Positions 1 to 5,600 of a stretch of 13,370 nt of DNA are shown one piece after another (the stretch's first letter is position 1; the number at the start of each line of letters is the position of its first letter). Under the pieces are notes generated by a model. That model ran no database searches and was not told the DNA's origin. It worked only from the letters and a program-made list of their open reading frames with translations. Position numbers and translations under genes: made by a program. The stretch covers positions 1 to 13,370 of the forward strand of contig JBIJCA010000109.1 of NCBI GenBank assembly GCA_044344935.1. The letters are read 5' to 3'. The stretch is from Aquimonas sp044344935 (GTDB lineage: Bacteria; Pseudomonadota; Gammaproteobacteria; Xanthomonadales; Xanthomonadaceae).

Positions 1-384
1 TGCACCAATGGCCGCCTCGCCGACCTGCGCGATGTCGCGAAAATCCTGAGTGGCCGTCGCGTGCATCCGCGCGTGCGCATGCTGGTGGTGGCCGGCTCGG
101 AGAAGGTCAAGCGCGAGGCCGAGGCCGAAGGCATCGACGCGATCGTGCGTGCGGCCGGCGCCGAATGGCGCGAGCCTGGCTGCTCCATGTGCATCGCCAT
201 GAACGGGGACATCGTGGCGCCGGGCCAGCTCGCGGTCAGCACCAGCAACCGCAATTTCGAGGGTCGGCAAGGGCAGGGCGCGCGCACCGTGCTGGCCTCG
301 CCGCTGTCGGCGGCGGCGGCTGCCGTCGCCGGCCGCATCGCCGATCCGCGCGAATTCCTCACCACTGCCGCCGAGGTCGCCTGA
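1..384 (+). CDS. leuC: 3-isopropylmalate dehydratase large subunit, C-terminal part (5' truncated)
   Basis: Only the last 127 residues are in the window; the gene begins upstream. LeuC with LeuD isomerises 2-isopropylmalate to 3-isopropylmalate in leucine biosynthesis, using a 4Fe-4S cluster. The fragment opens on CTNGR, the aconitase-family motif that carries the first cluster cysteine (fragment residue 1). The other two ligands follow in PGCSMC (Cys61 and Cys64), and the active-site loop SNRNFEGRQG is at 82-91. All three cluster cysteines are therefore intact, and the frame runs cleanly to the stop. The stop codon shares one base with the leuD start, which suggests translational coupling. 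The family is about 470 residues, so roughly three quarters of the protein is missing because of the window edge, not because of a deletion. The identification is firm. Confidence 0.97.
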   Translation, partial: CTNGRLADLRDVAKILSGRRVHPRVRMLVVAGSEKVKREAEAEGIDAIVRAAGAEWREPGCSMCIAMNGDIVAPGQLAVSTSNRNFEGRQGQGARTVLASPLSAAAAAVAGRIADPREFLTTAAEVA

Positions 385-992
385 TGAGCGCCATCACCCA
401 CATCCGCAGCCAGGCCGTGGTGCTGCGCGGCGAGAACATCGATACCGACCAGATCATCCCGGCGCGGTTTCTCTCCACCACCACCCGCGCGGGCCTGGGC
501 CAGCACGCCTTCAGCGACTGGCGTAAAGATCCCGACTTCGCCTTCAATCAGCCGGCGAACGCGGGACGGCAGATCCTGATCGCCGGCCGCAACTTCGGCT
601 GCGGCAGTTCGCGCGAGCACGCGCCCTGGGCCTTGACCGATCTCGGTCTCAAGGCTGTCGTCAGCAGCCAGATCGCCGACATCTTCCGCAGTAACGCGCT
701 GAAGAACGGGCTGGTGCCGATCGTGTTGGACGAAGCGATCGTGCAGCACCTGATGCAGCAGGCCGAAGGCGAGTTCGTCATCGATATCGCCGACTGCACG
801 CTGACCGCGCCGCAGGGCCAGGTGCATCGCTTTCCGCTGGACGCCTTCGCCCGCACCTGTCTGCTCGAAGGCGTGGATGAGCTCGGCTATCTGATCGCTC
901 GCGAGTCCGCGATCAGCGCCTTCGAGTCCGCGCGAACCCGCGACTTCTCCCTGCCCACGCCTGCCGTCGAGGAGCCTGCCCATGCGCGCTGA
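384..992 (+). CDS. leuD: 3-isopropylmalate dehydratase small subunit
   Basis: A 202-residue protein of normal length for LeuD, the swivel-domain partner of LeuC in the isopropylmalate isomerase. The family signatures are present: NIDTDQIIPARFL at residues 18-30, FGCGSSREHAPWAL at 71-84 (substrate-binding loop), and IFRSNALKNGLVPI at 100-113. The same frame stays open upstream to about position 165, but that part is antisense-like shadow inside leuC. The ATG at 384 aligns with known LeuD N-termini and has a GAGGT ribosome-binding sequence at 373-377. The start overlaps the leuC stop by one base, and the 3' end overlaps leuB by 11 bases, so leuC-leuD-leuB are very probably one transcript with coupled translation. 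Nothing is unusual in the sequence. Confidence 0.97.
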   Translation: MSAITHIRSQAVVLRGENIDTDQIIPARFLSTTTRAGLGQHAFSDWRKDPDFAFNQPANAGRQILIAGRNFGCGSSREHAPWALTDLGLKAVVSSQIADIFRSNALKNGLVPIVLDEAIVQHLMQQAEGEFVIDIADCTLTAPQGQVHRFPLDAFARTCLLEGVDELGYLIARESAISAFESARTRDFSLPTPAVEEPAHAR

Positions 993-2070
993 GATCGTTC
1001 TGTTGCCGGGCGATGGGATCGGCCCGGAAGTCACCGCCGCGGCCGTCGAGGTGCTGAAGCGGGTGGCTACCCGTCATGGCCACGATTTCCACTTCAGCAC
1101 GCAGCTGATCGGCGGCGCCGCCATCGATGCCACCGGCGAGCCATTGCCCCCGGCCACGCTTGCCGCCTGCCGCAAGGCCGATGCGATCCTGCTTGGCGCG
1201 GTCGGCGGGCCCAAGTGGTCGGACCCGAAAGCCAAGGTGCGGCCCGAACAGGGCCTGCTGGCGATCCGCCAGGCGCTGGGCCTGTACGCCAACCTGCGGC
1301 CGGTGACCCCGCACCCGGCGGTGCTGGATCGCGCGCCGATCAAGGCGCATCTGCTGAACGGCGTCGACCTGCTGGTGGTGCGCGAGTTGACCGGCGGCAT
1401 CTACTTCGGTGAGCGTACCCGCAGCGAGCATGGCGCCTCGGATCTGTGCGTGTACTCGGTCGCCGAGATCGAGCGGGTGATCCGCCGCGCCTTCGGCTTC
1501 GCCCGCGCGCGCCGCGGCTACCTGGTCAGCGTCGACAAGGCCAATGTGCTGGAAACCTCGCGGCTGTGGCGCGAGATCGCCACGCGCATTGGCGCCGACG
1601 AATACCCTGACGTGCGCCTGGAGCACCAGCTGGTGGACTCCATGGCCATGCACCTGATCGCACGTCCGCGCGAGTACGACGTGATCGTCACCGAGAACAT
1701 GTTCGGCGACATTCTCACCGACGAGGCTTCGATGCTGGCCGGCTCGTTGGGCCTGCTGCCCAGCGCCTCGCTCGGCGAAGGCAAGCGAGGCATCTACGAG
1801 CCGATCCACGGCAGCGCGCCCGACATCGCCGGCCGCGGCATCGCCAACCCGATCGCGACGATTCTCAGCGCGGCGATGCTGCTGCGGCATTCACTGGGCC
1901 TGGAAGACGAGGCCCGCGAGATCGAGCGGGCCGTCAGCGACACCCTGGACGCCAAGGTCTTCAGCGCCGATATCGCCGGCGGTGAGCGCGCCTACTCGAC
2001 ACATGAGGTGGCCGATGCCGTGCTGGAACGCTTGCCGGAGCGACTGCCGGCGGTGGCGATGCGGGATTGA
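982..2070 (+). CDS. leuB: 3-isopropylmalate dehydrogenase
   Basis: A 362-residue cytoplasmic NAD-dependent beta-decarboxylating dehydrogenase that converts 3-isopropylmalate to 2-ketoisocaproate (via oxidation and decarboxylation). Visible motifs are the N-terminal LLPGDGIGPEV (7-17), the LeuB-specific segment with RPEQGLLAIRQALGLYANLR at 87-106, and RELTGGIYFG at 134-143. The catalytic Lys lies in VDKANVLETS (184-193). Metal-ligand aspartates are in LVDSMAMH (Asp219) and FGDILTDE (Asp243, Asp247), and the cofactor loop is GSAPDIAG (277-284). The start is the ATG at 982, seven bases after an AGGAG at 970-974 and inside the end of leuD. Length is typical of the family. It ends the leu gene run; a G-rich heptamer repeat begins ten bases after its stop. 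Isocitrate or tartrate dehydrogenase is unlikely given the LeuB-type RELTGGIYFG and the leuCD context. Confidence 0.98.
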   Translation: MRAEIVLLPGDGIGPEVTAAAVEVLKRVATRHGHDFHFSTQLIGGAAIDATGEPLPPATLAACRKADAILLGAVGGPKWSDPKAKVRPEQGLLAIRQALGLYANLRPVTPHPAVLDRAPIKAHLLNGVDLLVVRELTGGIYFGERTRSEHGASDLCVYSVAEIERVIRRAFGFARARRGYLVSVDKANVLETSRLWREIATRIGADEYPDVRLEHQLVDSMAMHLIARPREYDVIVTENMFGDILTDEASMLAGSLGLLPSASLGEGKRGIYEPIHGSAPDIAGRGIANPIATILSAAMLLRHSLGLEDEAREIERAVSDTLDAKVFSADIAGGERAYSTHEVADAVLERLPERLPAVAMRD

Positions 2071-2079
2071 TTCAGAGCC

Positions 2080-2107
2080 GGGATTCGGGATTCGGGATTC
2101 GGGATTT
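2080..2107 (+). repeat. Four-unit G-rich heptamer repeat, predicted G-quadruplex, 3' of leuB
   Basis: Three perfect copies of GGGATTC and a fourth, GGGATTT, run without a gap, starting ten bases after the leuB stop. Four GGG tracts separated by four-base ATTC loops meet the usual G3N1-7 definition of a G-quadruplex, and they lie on the coding strand, so the leuCDB mRNA would carry them. Heptamer G-rich repeats with a preference for four units, close to stop codons on the sense strand, have been described in Xanthomonas. That this copy folds, or affects leu mRNA ends, is inference. Confidence 0.9.
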
Positions 2108-2142
2108 GACCGAAGGTCGCGCGTCTGTCGCGCGATCAAATC
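2103..2142 (+). other. Stem-loop directly following the leuB heptamer repeat
   Basis: A 7-bp outer stem (GATTTGA at 2103-2109 with TCAAATC at 2136-2142) encloses a 7-bp GC stem (TCGCGCG at 2117-2123 with CGCGCGA at 2129-2135) with loop TCTGT. The bases CCGAAGG (2110-2116) bulge out on the 5' side. The outer arm reuses the last heptamer unit. No T-run follows, so it is not a classical intrinsic terminator, but it could act as a 3'-end stabiliser or pause site for leuCDB mRNA. Confidence 0.5.
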
Positions 2143-2238
2143 TGAGGCTTTGCTTGCGGCTGTCGTTCGCCAATGAGCTCGAGCGCCTGTGGTGCGCAGC
2201 GCTCGCAACAGCTCAGGCGCATGGCCCCGTGAGGCGAT

Positions 2239-2342
2239 GCAGGTTGGGCCAAGCGCAGCGCGGCCCAAGGCCGTGGATGCGAATCTTGCGGCGAGCGTGG
2301 AGGTGACGACGTTGGGCCTCGCTGCGCTCGGCGCCAACCTAC
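2239..2342. repeat. Inverted pair of GTAG-type REP palindromes
   Basis: Two related palindromic units face each other. Unit 1 (2239-2268, + strand) has head GCAG and the 7-bp stem TTGGGCC/GGCCCAA around an 11-base loop containing AGCGCAGCG. Unit 2 (2311-2342, - strand) reads GTAG, GTTGGCGCC, a loop that also contains AGCGCAGCG, then GGCCCAAC, a stem with one bulged base. About 42 bases separate them. A GTAG-like head plus hairpin, in inverted doublets, is the architecture of REP elements mobilised by REP-associated tyrosine transposases (RAYTs), abundant in Stenotrophomonas and relatives. No transposase is encoded nearby. The class assignment is by pattern only. Confidence 0.7.
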
Positions 2343-2413
2343 GCGAGGCTTGCAGCGCTGTGTGCTGTCTGGGCTGCACTGCACTGCACCGCTCCGATGG
2401 ATACGCGCACGCG

Positions 2414-2467
2414 CCCCGCATCCCTTCTCCCCACGGGAGAAGGTGGCGCGAAGCGCCGGATGAGGGG
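2414..2467. repeat. Interspersed palindromic repeat predicted to fold as a three-way junction
   Basis: The outer arms CCCCGCATC (2414-2422) and GATGAGGGG (2459-2467) pair except for one mismatch. Between them sit a perfect 9-bp hairpin, CCTTCTCCC/GGGAGAAGG with loop CAC (2423-2443), and a 5-bp hairpin GGCGC/GCGCC with loop GAA (2445-2457). Only two bases remain unpaired at the junction. I recognise closely similar sequence as a frequent intergenic repeat in proteobacterial genomes of this group. It has no coding content. Whether it acts as an RNA processing site, a protein-binding element or a minimal transposable repeat cannot be told from one copy. Confidence 0.65.
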
Positions 2468-2473
2468 CTGTGC

Positions 2474-2517
2474 GCAGCGTAAGCTTGACGCATGCGGACG
2501 CACGGCGATTACGCTGC
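2474..2517. repeat. 9-bp perfect inverted repeat around a possible -35 element
   Basis: GCAGCGTAA (2474-2482) and TTACGCTGC (2509-2517) are perfect inverted copies 26 bases apart. The spacer contains TTGACG (2485-2490); the -10 position after it would fall on the right arm (GATTAC, 2507-2512), a poor match. It could be an operator/promoter arrangement for the gene at 2641, or another piece of the repeat island, since the arm resembles common intergenic repeats. From 2518 to 2607 I see only a 6-bp hairpin (CGGGCC at 2532-2537 with GGCCCG at 2550-2555). Confidence 0.35.
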
Positions 2518-2640
2518 CGTAGGGCGCGCATCGGGCCGGACATCGCATAGGCCCGCTGCGGTCACGGCACGCCATCCGCGTGGTCAGCGGGCGCGTGGTC
2601 CCGCCACGTGCGACTTTTCCCCGTCTACCTTGCGCGACTC

Positions 2641-3249
2641 ATGATCCGAACCCTCGCCCTGCTCGGCCCTCTCGTCTTCCTGTGTACCGCTATCGCCGTG
2701 CAGGCCCTGCACCCGAGCTACGACTGGGTGCGTGCGCCGTTGTCCTTCTGTCTGTCAGGTCCGCATGGCCCTTGGCTGCAGGCGGCCTATGCCTTCCTCG
2801 CTGCCGCCATCTCGGCGCAGGCCTGGCTGAGCTGGCGTGGCGAGCGCGCGGGGGTGCTGAACACCGCGGCCCTGCTGCTGTTCCTCGGTGGAGCGATTGC
2901 GCTGGTCGTGACTGCTGCGTTTCCGGGCGGCTCGCCGGCCGGCGCGGTGCCGCCCTTCGAACATCGACTGCATGGGCTGAGCGCGCTGCTGGCCTTTGGT
3001 CTGACCGGGCTCGGCCTGCTGCTGCGCGGCGCGCTCGACTGGGCACGCGGCGAGCGTCTGTTCCTGCCGCTGGCGCTGCTCGCCGTCGGCGGCCTGCTGC
3101 TGCACGTGTTCCTGCGCGAGCTTCCGCGCGGGGCCAGCCAGAAGCTGACCATTGCGCTGTACCTGCTGTGGCTCTGGCTGCACGGCTGGCGGGTGCCGAA
3201 AGCGTTCCTGCCTCTTTCTGCACGCGCCGCCGAGGGAACTGCGCCCTGA
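2641..3249 (+). CDS. DUF998-type six-helix membrane protein
   Basis: A 202-residue very hydrophobic protein of unknown function. Likely transmembrane helices are at about residues 4-23, 44-65, 74-94, 110-128, 139-158 and 168-184. The pattern fits the DUF998 family as I know it: a YDWVRAPLS-like loop after helix 1 followed by GPHGPWLQ, then FPGG before a helix that starts EHRLHGLSALLAF, and a last helix preceded by basic residues and ending LYLLWLWLHGW. The role of the family is not established. I chose the ATG at 2641, which puts the first helix at the N-terminus. A GTG at 2608 would add eleven residues; neither start has a clear ribosome-binding site. It lies alone between the repeat island and a hairpin at 3375, so it is probably monocistronic. 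The existence of the gene is well supported, the family fairly so. Confidence 0.8.
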   Translation: MIRTLALLGPLVFLCTAIAVQALHPSYDWVRAPLSFCLSGPHGPWLQAAYAFLAAAISAQAWLSWRGERAGVLNTAALLLFLGGAIALVVTAAFPGGSPAGAVPPFEHRLHGLSALLAFGLTGLGLLLRGALDWARGERLFLPLALLAVGGLLLHVFLRELPRGASQKLTIALYLLWLWLHGWRVPKAFLPLSARAAEGTAP

Positions 3250-3257
3250 TGACGGGG

Positions 3258-3278
3258 GCTGCCGCTAAGGGCGGCGGC
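3258..3278 (+). other. Stem-loop after the DUF998 gene
   Basis: GCTGCCGC (3258-3265) pairs with GCGGCGGC (3271-3278), eight pairs including one G-T wobble, loop TAAGG. It begins nine bases after the stop codon. No T-run follows, so it is more likely an mRNA 3'-end structure than an intrinsic terminator. Confidence 0.4.
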
Positions 3279-3374
3279 TGGATCCGGCGTCTGGCCGATT
3301 CCCCGGTGGCGATGGCAGGTAACGGTCGTCGACACTCTGTCTTGTGGCTGCTTCACCGCTTCGCCACACTTGCG

Positions 3375-3398
3375 AAGGCCGCTGTGGCGGCCTTTCTC
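3375..3398 (+). terminator. Probable intrinsic terminator or leader hairpin
   Basis: A perfect 8-bp stem AAGGCCGC/GCGGCCTT (3375-3394) with loop TGTG, followed by TCTC; the stem itself ends in TT, giving TTTCTC on the + strand. It can end the DUF998 transcript. It sits only 20 bases before the next start codon, so a promoter for that gene must either overlap it or lie upstream, in which case it would be part of the leader. Confidence 0.55.
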
Positions 3399-3418
3399 AT
3401 GACCACGGAGTTCGCCCC

Positions 3419-3823
3419 ATGCGCCTTTCGCGCCGCCATCTGCTGATCCTGCTGCCCTTGCTTCTGCTGCTGATGGGCGCCCGCCAGGCCCCACTCGCCG
3501 ATCCCGATCCGATCGCGGTGCCTGCTGGGCTGGAGCTCAAAACGGTAGAACGCGAGATCAAGCGCGCGCTGATCGGCCGCGGCTGGACGATCACCGCCGA
3601 AGCCGAGGGTCAGATCGATTCCACCCTGAACATCCGCGCGCATTCGGCGCGGGTGCGCATCAGCTACGACGCCCAGCGCGTGGCCTTGGCCTATGTGTCG
3701 AGCGACAACCTTGCCTACGAGGAAAAGCGCGGCGAGCGCTACATCCACAAGAACTATGCGAGCTGGGTCAACAACGTGCTGACCGATCTCTCGCGTGGCC
3801 TGCAGATCGCGGCGATCGAATAG
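3419..3823 (+). CDS. Small exported protein of unknown function
   Basis: A 134-residue protein beginning MRLSRRHLLILLPLLLLLMG: basic start, leucine-rich core and an AxA-like region (ADPDPIA) near residue 27-33, that is, a signal peptide or N-terminal anchor. There is no lipobox cysteine. The mature part (about 35-134) is a compact alpha/beta stretch with VEREIKRALIGRGW (43-56), STLNIRAHSARVRISYD (68-84) and IHKNYASWVNNVLTDL (109-124). I recognise this pattern from conserved hypothetical proteins of gammaproteobacteria, with no known function; the likely location is periplasm or outer face of the inner membrane. The ATG at 3419 has GGAG at 3407-3410; the frame is open upstream to 3344, but the signal peptide places the start at 3419. 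It ends just before a hairpin shared with the convergent ligase gene. Confidence 0.85.
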   Translation: MRLSRRHLLILLPLLLLLMGARQAPLADPDPIAVPAGLELKTVEREIKRALIGRGWTITAEAEGQIDSTLNIRAHSARVRISYDAQRVALAYVSSDNLAYEEKRGERYIHKNYASWVNNVLTDLSRGLQIAAIE

Positions 3824-3848
3824 GCGACCCCGCCATCGATGCGAGCAA

Positions 3849-3880
3849 AGCGAGCCCTGCCGGTGACGGTCGGGCTCGCT
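3849..3880. terminator. Hairpin between convergent genes, probable bidirectional terminator
   Basis: AGCGAGCCC (3849-3857) pairs perfectly with GGGCTCGCT (3872-3880). A short inner CCG/CGG stem (3860-3862 with 3867-3869) is capped by GTGA. It lies in the 73-base gap between the + gene ending at 3823 and the - gene ending at 3897. On the minus strand the stem is followed by TTTG, and no T-run follows on the plus strand, so termination of the minus gene is the better supported use. Confidence 0.6.
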
Positions 3881-3896
3881 GCGTTGAGGGGGCGGC

Positions 3897-5261
3897 TCAA
3901 GCGCCGCGCAGTGCGTCGAGCAGGGCGGCGCGCGGCAGCTTGCCGGTGGCGTTGCGGGGCAGAGCAGCGACGCGCTTCAAGGGCCGCGGCAGATAGACCG
4001 GATCGACCACTTCGCGCAGCGCAGCGAGTACTGCGGCCTCGTCGAGTTCGGGTGCCACGACCAGTGCCGCCACGCGCTGCACCGGGCCTTCGCTCTCGGG
4101 CAGGAACACGATCCCGTCGCGCACGCCCGGAATCGCGAGCAGGCGCCGCGTGAGTTCGCCGAGCGAGGCGCGCTTGCCGGCGATTTCCAGCAGATCCGCC
4201 GCACGGCCGGCCAGGCGGAACCGCTCCCCCGGCAGCCGCTCGATCAGATCCTGCAGCAGCACGGGCGCAGCAAGCCACTCCGCTTCGATCAACGCGCCAT
4301 CCGGCCGCGGCTGGATCTCCACCCCGGCATAGGTCGTCCAGGCCTCTTGGCGCGCGGTCTGCCGGTGCGCGATCACACAGGTTTCGGTGCTGCCGTAGAG
4401 TTCCAGCACGGTGCCGCCGCTGGCCGATTCGGCTGCGCGCGCCAGCTCGAGGGGCAAGGGCGCGGTGGCACTGATGATGGCAGCCATGGGTGGCAGGGCC
4501 AGGCCCGACTCGATCAGGGCGCGCAGATGGACCGGTGTCGTGACCAGTACGCGGGGCGCTTCGAGTTCGTTCAGCGCGCGCACGATGTCGGCCGGAAAGA
4601 AAGGCCGTGCCGGATGGATCGGAAAGCCACCGAGCAGAGGCAACAGCACCGAGGTCTCCATGCCGTACATGTGTTGCGCCGGCACGGTGGCGAGGATCTG
4701 CGCGTTCGCTCCCGCCACCTCGCGCAGCAGCTCGGCGTTGAGCCGAGTGCTTTTACTGAAGCTGGCCCAGCTCTTGGACTGGGCCTTGGGCGGCCCCGAG
4801 CTGCCCGAGGTGAAGCCGACCACGGCAAGCGTCTCAGGCGGCAGCAGCAGTGGCTCGATGGGCCCGGTCCACTCGGCATGAGCCGCAGACAGCGTGGTGT
4901 AGTGCGGCGGCTGGCGCTCAAGCGCGCAGCCGTTCAAGCCGTCGTCGCCGACGCAGTGCGCTTCGGGATAGCGCTCCAGCATTTCCAGGATCACGCTCGG
5001 CGCGCGAGAGGGCGGCAGCAAGGTCGGCTGGCCGCGCATGAGCGATGCGGCGAAGGTCAGGATGAAGCGGTATCGGTCCTCGCACAGGTTGAGGCAGTGG
5101 CTGCCGGCCGGCAGCGTCTCGGCCAGCGCGCGGGCCTGGCGCAAAAAAAGCTCCAACGAAACCGTCTGCGTGCCGCCCACGGCAAAGCTCCGGCCAAGAG
5201 GCCCGAAGGCCATGGGCAGGGGCGGGGAGCTTAGGCTGGGATCGCTGGGGACAACCGACAT
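3897..5261 (-). CDS. AMP-forming acyl/aryl ligase, aryl-polyene (xanthomonadin)-type
   Basis: A 454-residue ANL-superfamily enzyme, expected to activate a carboxylate with ATP and pass it to CoA or an acyl carrier protein. The phosphate loop is GFTSGSSGPPKAQSKSW (149-165). PAQHMYGMETSVLLPL (194-209) is motif A4. LYGSTET is at 288-294, a conserved Asp is at 338, the hinge region is GRAADLLEIAGKR (352-364), and the catalytic lysine lies in PRNATGK (435-441, Lys441). The short length and the QHMYGMETSVLLPL segment recall the ligases of aryl-polyene and xanthomonadin clusters (ApeH/XanA2-like), which load a hydroxybenzoate-type starter; that substrate is inference. No other pigment gene (ketosynthase, carrier protein, dehydratase) is in the window. 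The ATG at 5261 lacks a clear ribosome-binding site; Met17 is an alternative start. The catalytic set is complete, so it is probably active. Confidence 0.85.
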   Translation of the reverse strand: MSVVPSDPSLSSPPLPMAFGPLGRSFAVGGTQTVSLELFLRQARALAETLPAGSHCLNLCEDRYRFILTFAASLMRGQPTLLPPSRAPSVILEMLERYPEAHCVGDDGLNGCALERQPPHYTTLSAAHAEWTGPIEPLLLPPETLAVVGFTSGSSGPPKAQSKSWASFSKSTRLNAELLREVAGANAQILATVPAQHMYGMETSVLLPLLGGFPIHPARPFFPADIVRALNELEAPRVLVTTPVHLRALIESGLALPPMAAIISATAPLPLELARAAESASGGTVLELYGSTETCVIAHRQTARQEAWTTYAGVEIQPRPDGALIEAEWLAAPVLLQDLIERLPGERFRLAGRAADLLEIAGKRASLGELTRRLLAIPGVRDGIVFLPESEGPVQRVAALVVAPELDEAAVLAALREVVDPVYLPRPLKRVAALPRNATGKLPRAALLDALRGA

Positions 5262-5351
5262 GCTGTGAAGAACGCGTTACGAGGGCGACTAGGCTCCCGG
5301 AAAACGCACGCAGACTCAAGAGAGGCGGGATTGCGAGTGAGGCGACGCGTT

Positions 5352-5369
5352 CGCGCGGCATGCCGCGCG
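5352..5369. other. 18-bp perfect palindrome upstream of the ligase gene
   Basis: CGCGCGGCATGCCGCGCG is self-complementary over its full 18 bp. It lies 90 bp upstream of the minus-strand ligase start, a position where a dimeric regulator could bind, but nothing else identifies it as an operator. Between it and the start codon (5262-5351) I see no convincing promoter. Confidence 0.35.
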
Positions 5370-5399
5370 CGTTGCCGAACGCTCGAGCGCTCAGCGCGA

Positions 5400-5440
5400 G
5401 GGCCGGGAGGGAATCGGGGATTCGGCCCGCCAAGGGCCGA
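5400..5440 (+). other. Predicted G-quadruplex sequence followed by a hairpin
   Basis: On the + strand four G tracts, GGG (5400-5402), GGG (5405-5407), GGG (5409-5411) and GGGG (5416-5419), are separated by loops CC, A and AATC. GGGAATC here matches the GGGNATC heptamer known from Xanthomonas. The inverted arms GAATC/GATTC (5411-5423) offer an alternative fold. A 7-bp hairpin TCGGCCC/GGGCCGA with loop GCCAA (5422-5440) follows. All lie in the gap between two minus-strand genes. Confidence 0.5.
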
Positions 5441-5458
5441 GGCGATGTCGTGCAGCAT

Positions 5459-5479
5459 GGCCGGCTGTCATGACCGGCC
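5459..5479. other. Short GC inverted repeat
   Basis: GGCCGG (5459-5464) and CCGGCC (5474-5479) form a 6-bp stem around a nine-base loop that contains the palindrome TCATGA. Function unknown; it adds to the series of structures between the ligase and phosphofructokinase genes. Confidence 0.3.
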
Positions 5480-5509
5480 CCGGACGCGGGTTCGACAGTT
5501 CCCAAACGA

Positions 5510-5536
5510 CGACGGGCTGCGCAAGGCAGCCCGTCG
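5510..5536 (-). terminator. Probable intrinsic terminator of the PPi-phosphofructokinase gene
   Basis: A perfect 11-bp GC-rich stem, CGACGGGCTGC (5510-5520) with GCAGCCCGTCG (5526-5536), and a five-base loop. Read on the minus strand it is followed by TCGTTTGGG, a weak T-run, and it lies about 100 bases after the phosphofructokinase stop. No T-run follows on the plus strand. Confidence 0.65.
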
Positions 5537-5600
5537 AGCGACATCAGGTGAGCCGGGTGGATCAAAGCGGGGCGTCAGATTCTTCGACGCTGTTGCAAAT

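Noticed and set aside
913..1890. 325-codon minus-strand open frame opposite leuB
   Set aside because: Antisense shadow of leuB caused by high GC; repetitive Gln/Arg/His/Ala composition and no family motif.
2108..2520. Possible degraded insertion sequence or pseudogene in the repeat island
   Set aside because: No frame shows transposase or other protein motifs; the sequence is explained as a series of palindromic repeats.
2580..3446. 288-codon plus-strand frame overlapping the DUF998 gene in another register
   Set aside because: Arg/Ala/Pro-rich out-of-frame translation; the hydrophobic 2641-3249 frame explains the sequence.
3399..3446. Possible leader peptide starting at the ATG at 3399 before the exported-protein gene
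   Set aside because: No ribosome-binding site and no regulatory codon run; it overlaps the signal-peptide coding region out of frame.
4347..5234. 295-codon plus-strand open frame opposite the acyl/aryl ligase
   Set aside because: Antisense shadow of a gene with a full set of ANL-superfamily motifs.
5485..5510. GGGTTCGACAG, reminiscent of a tRNA or tmRNA T-arm
   Set aside because: No 5-bp T-stem, no acceptor stem and no anticodon arm can be drawn around it; chance similarity.
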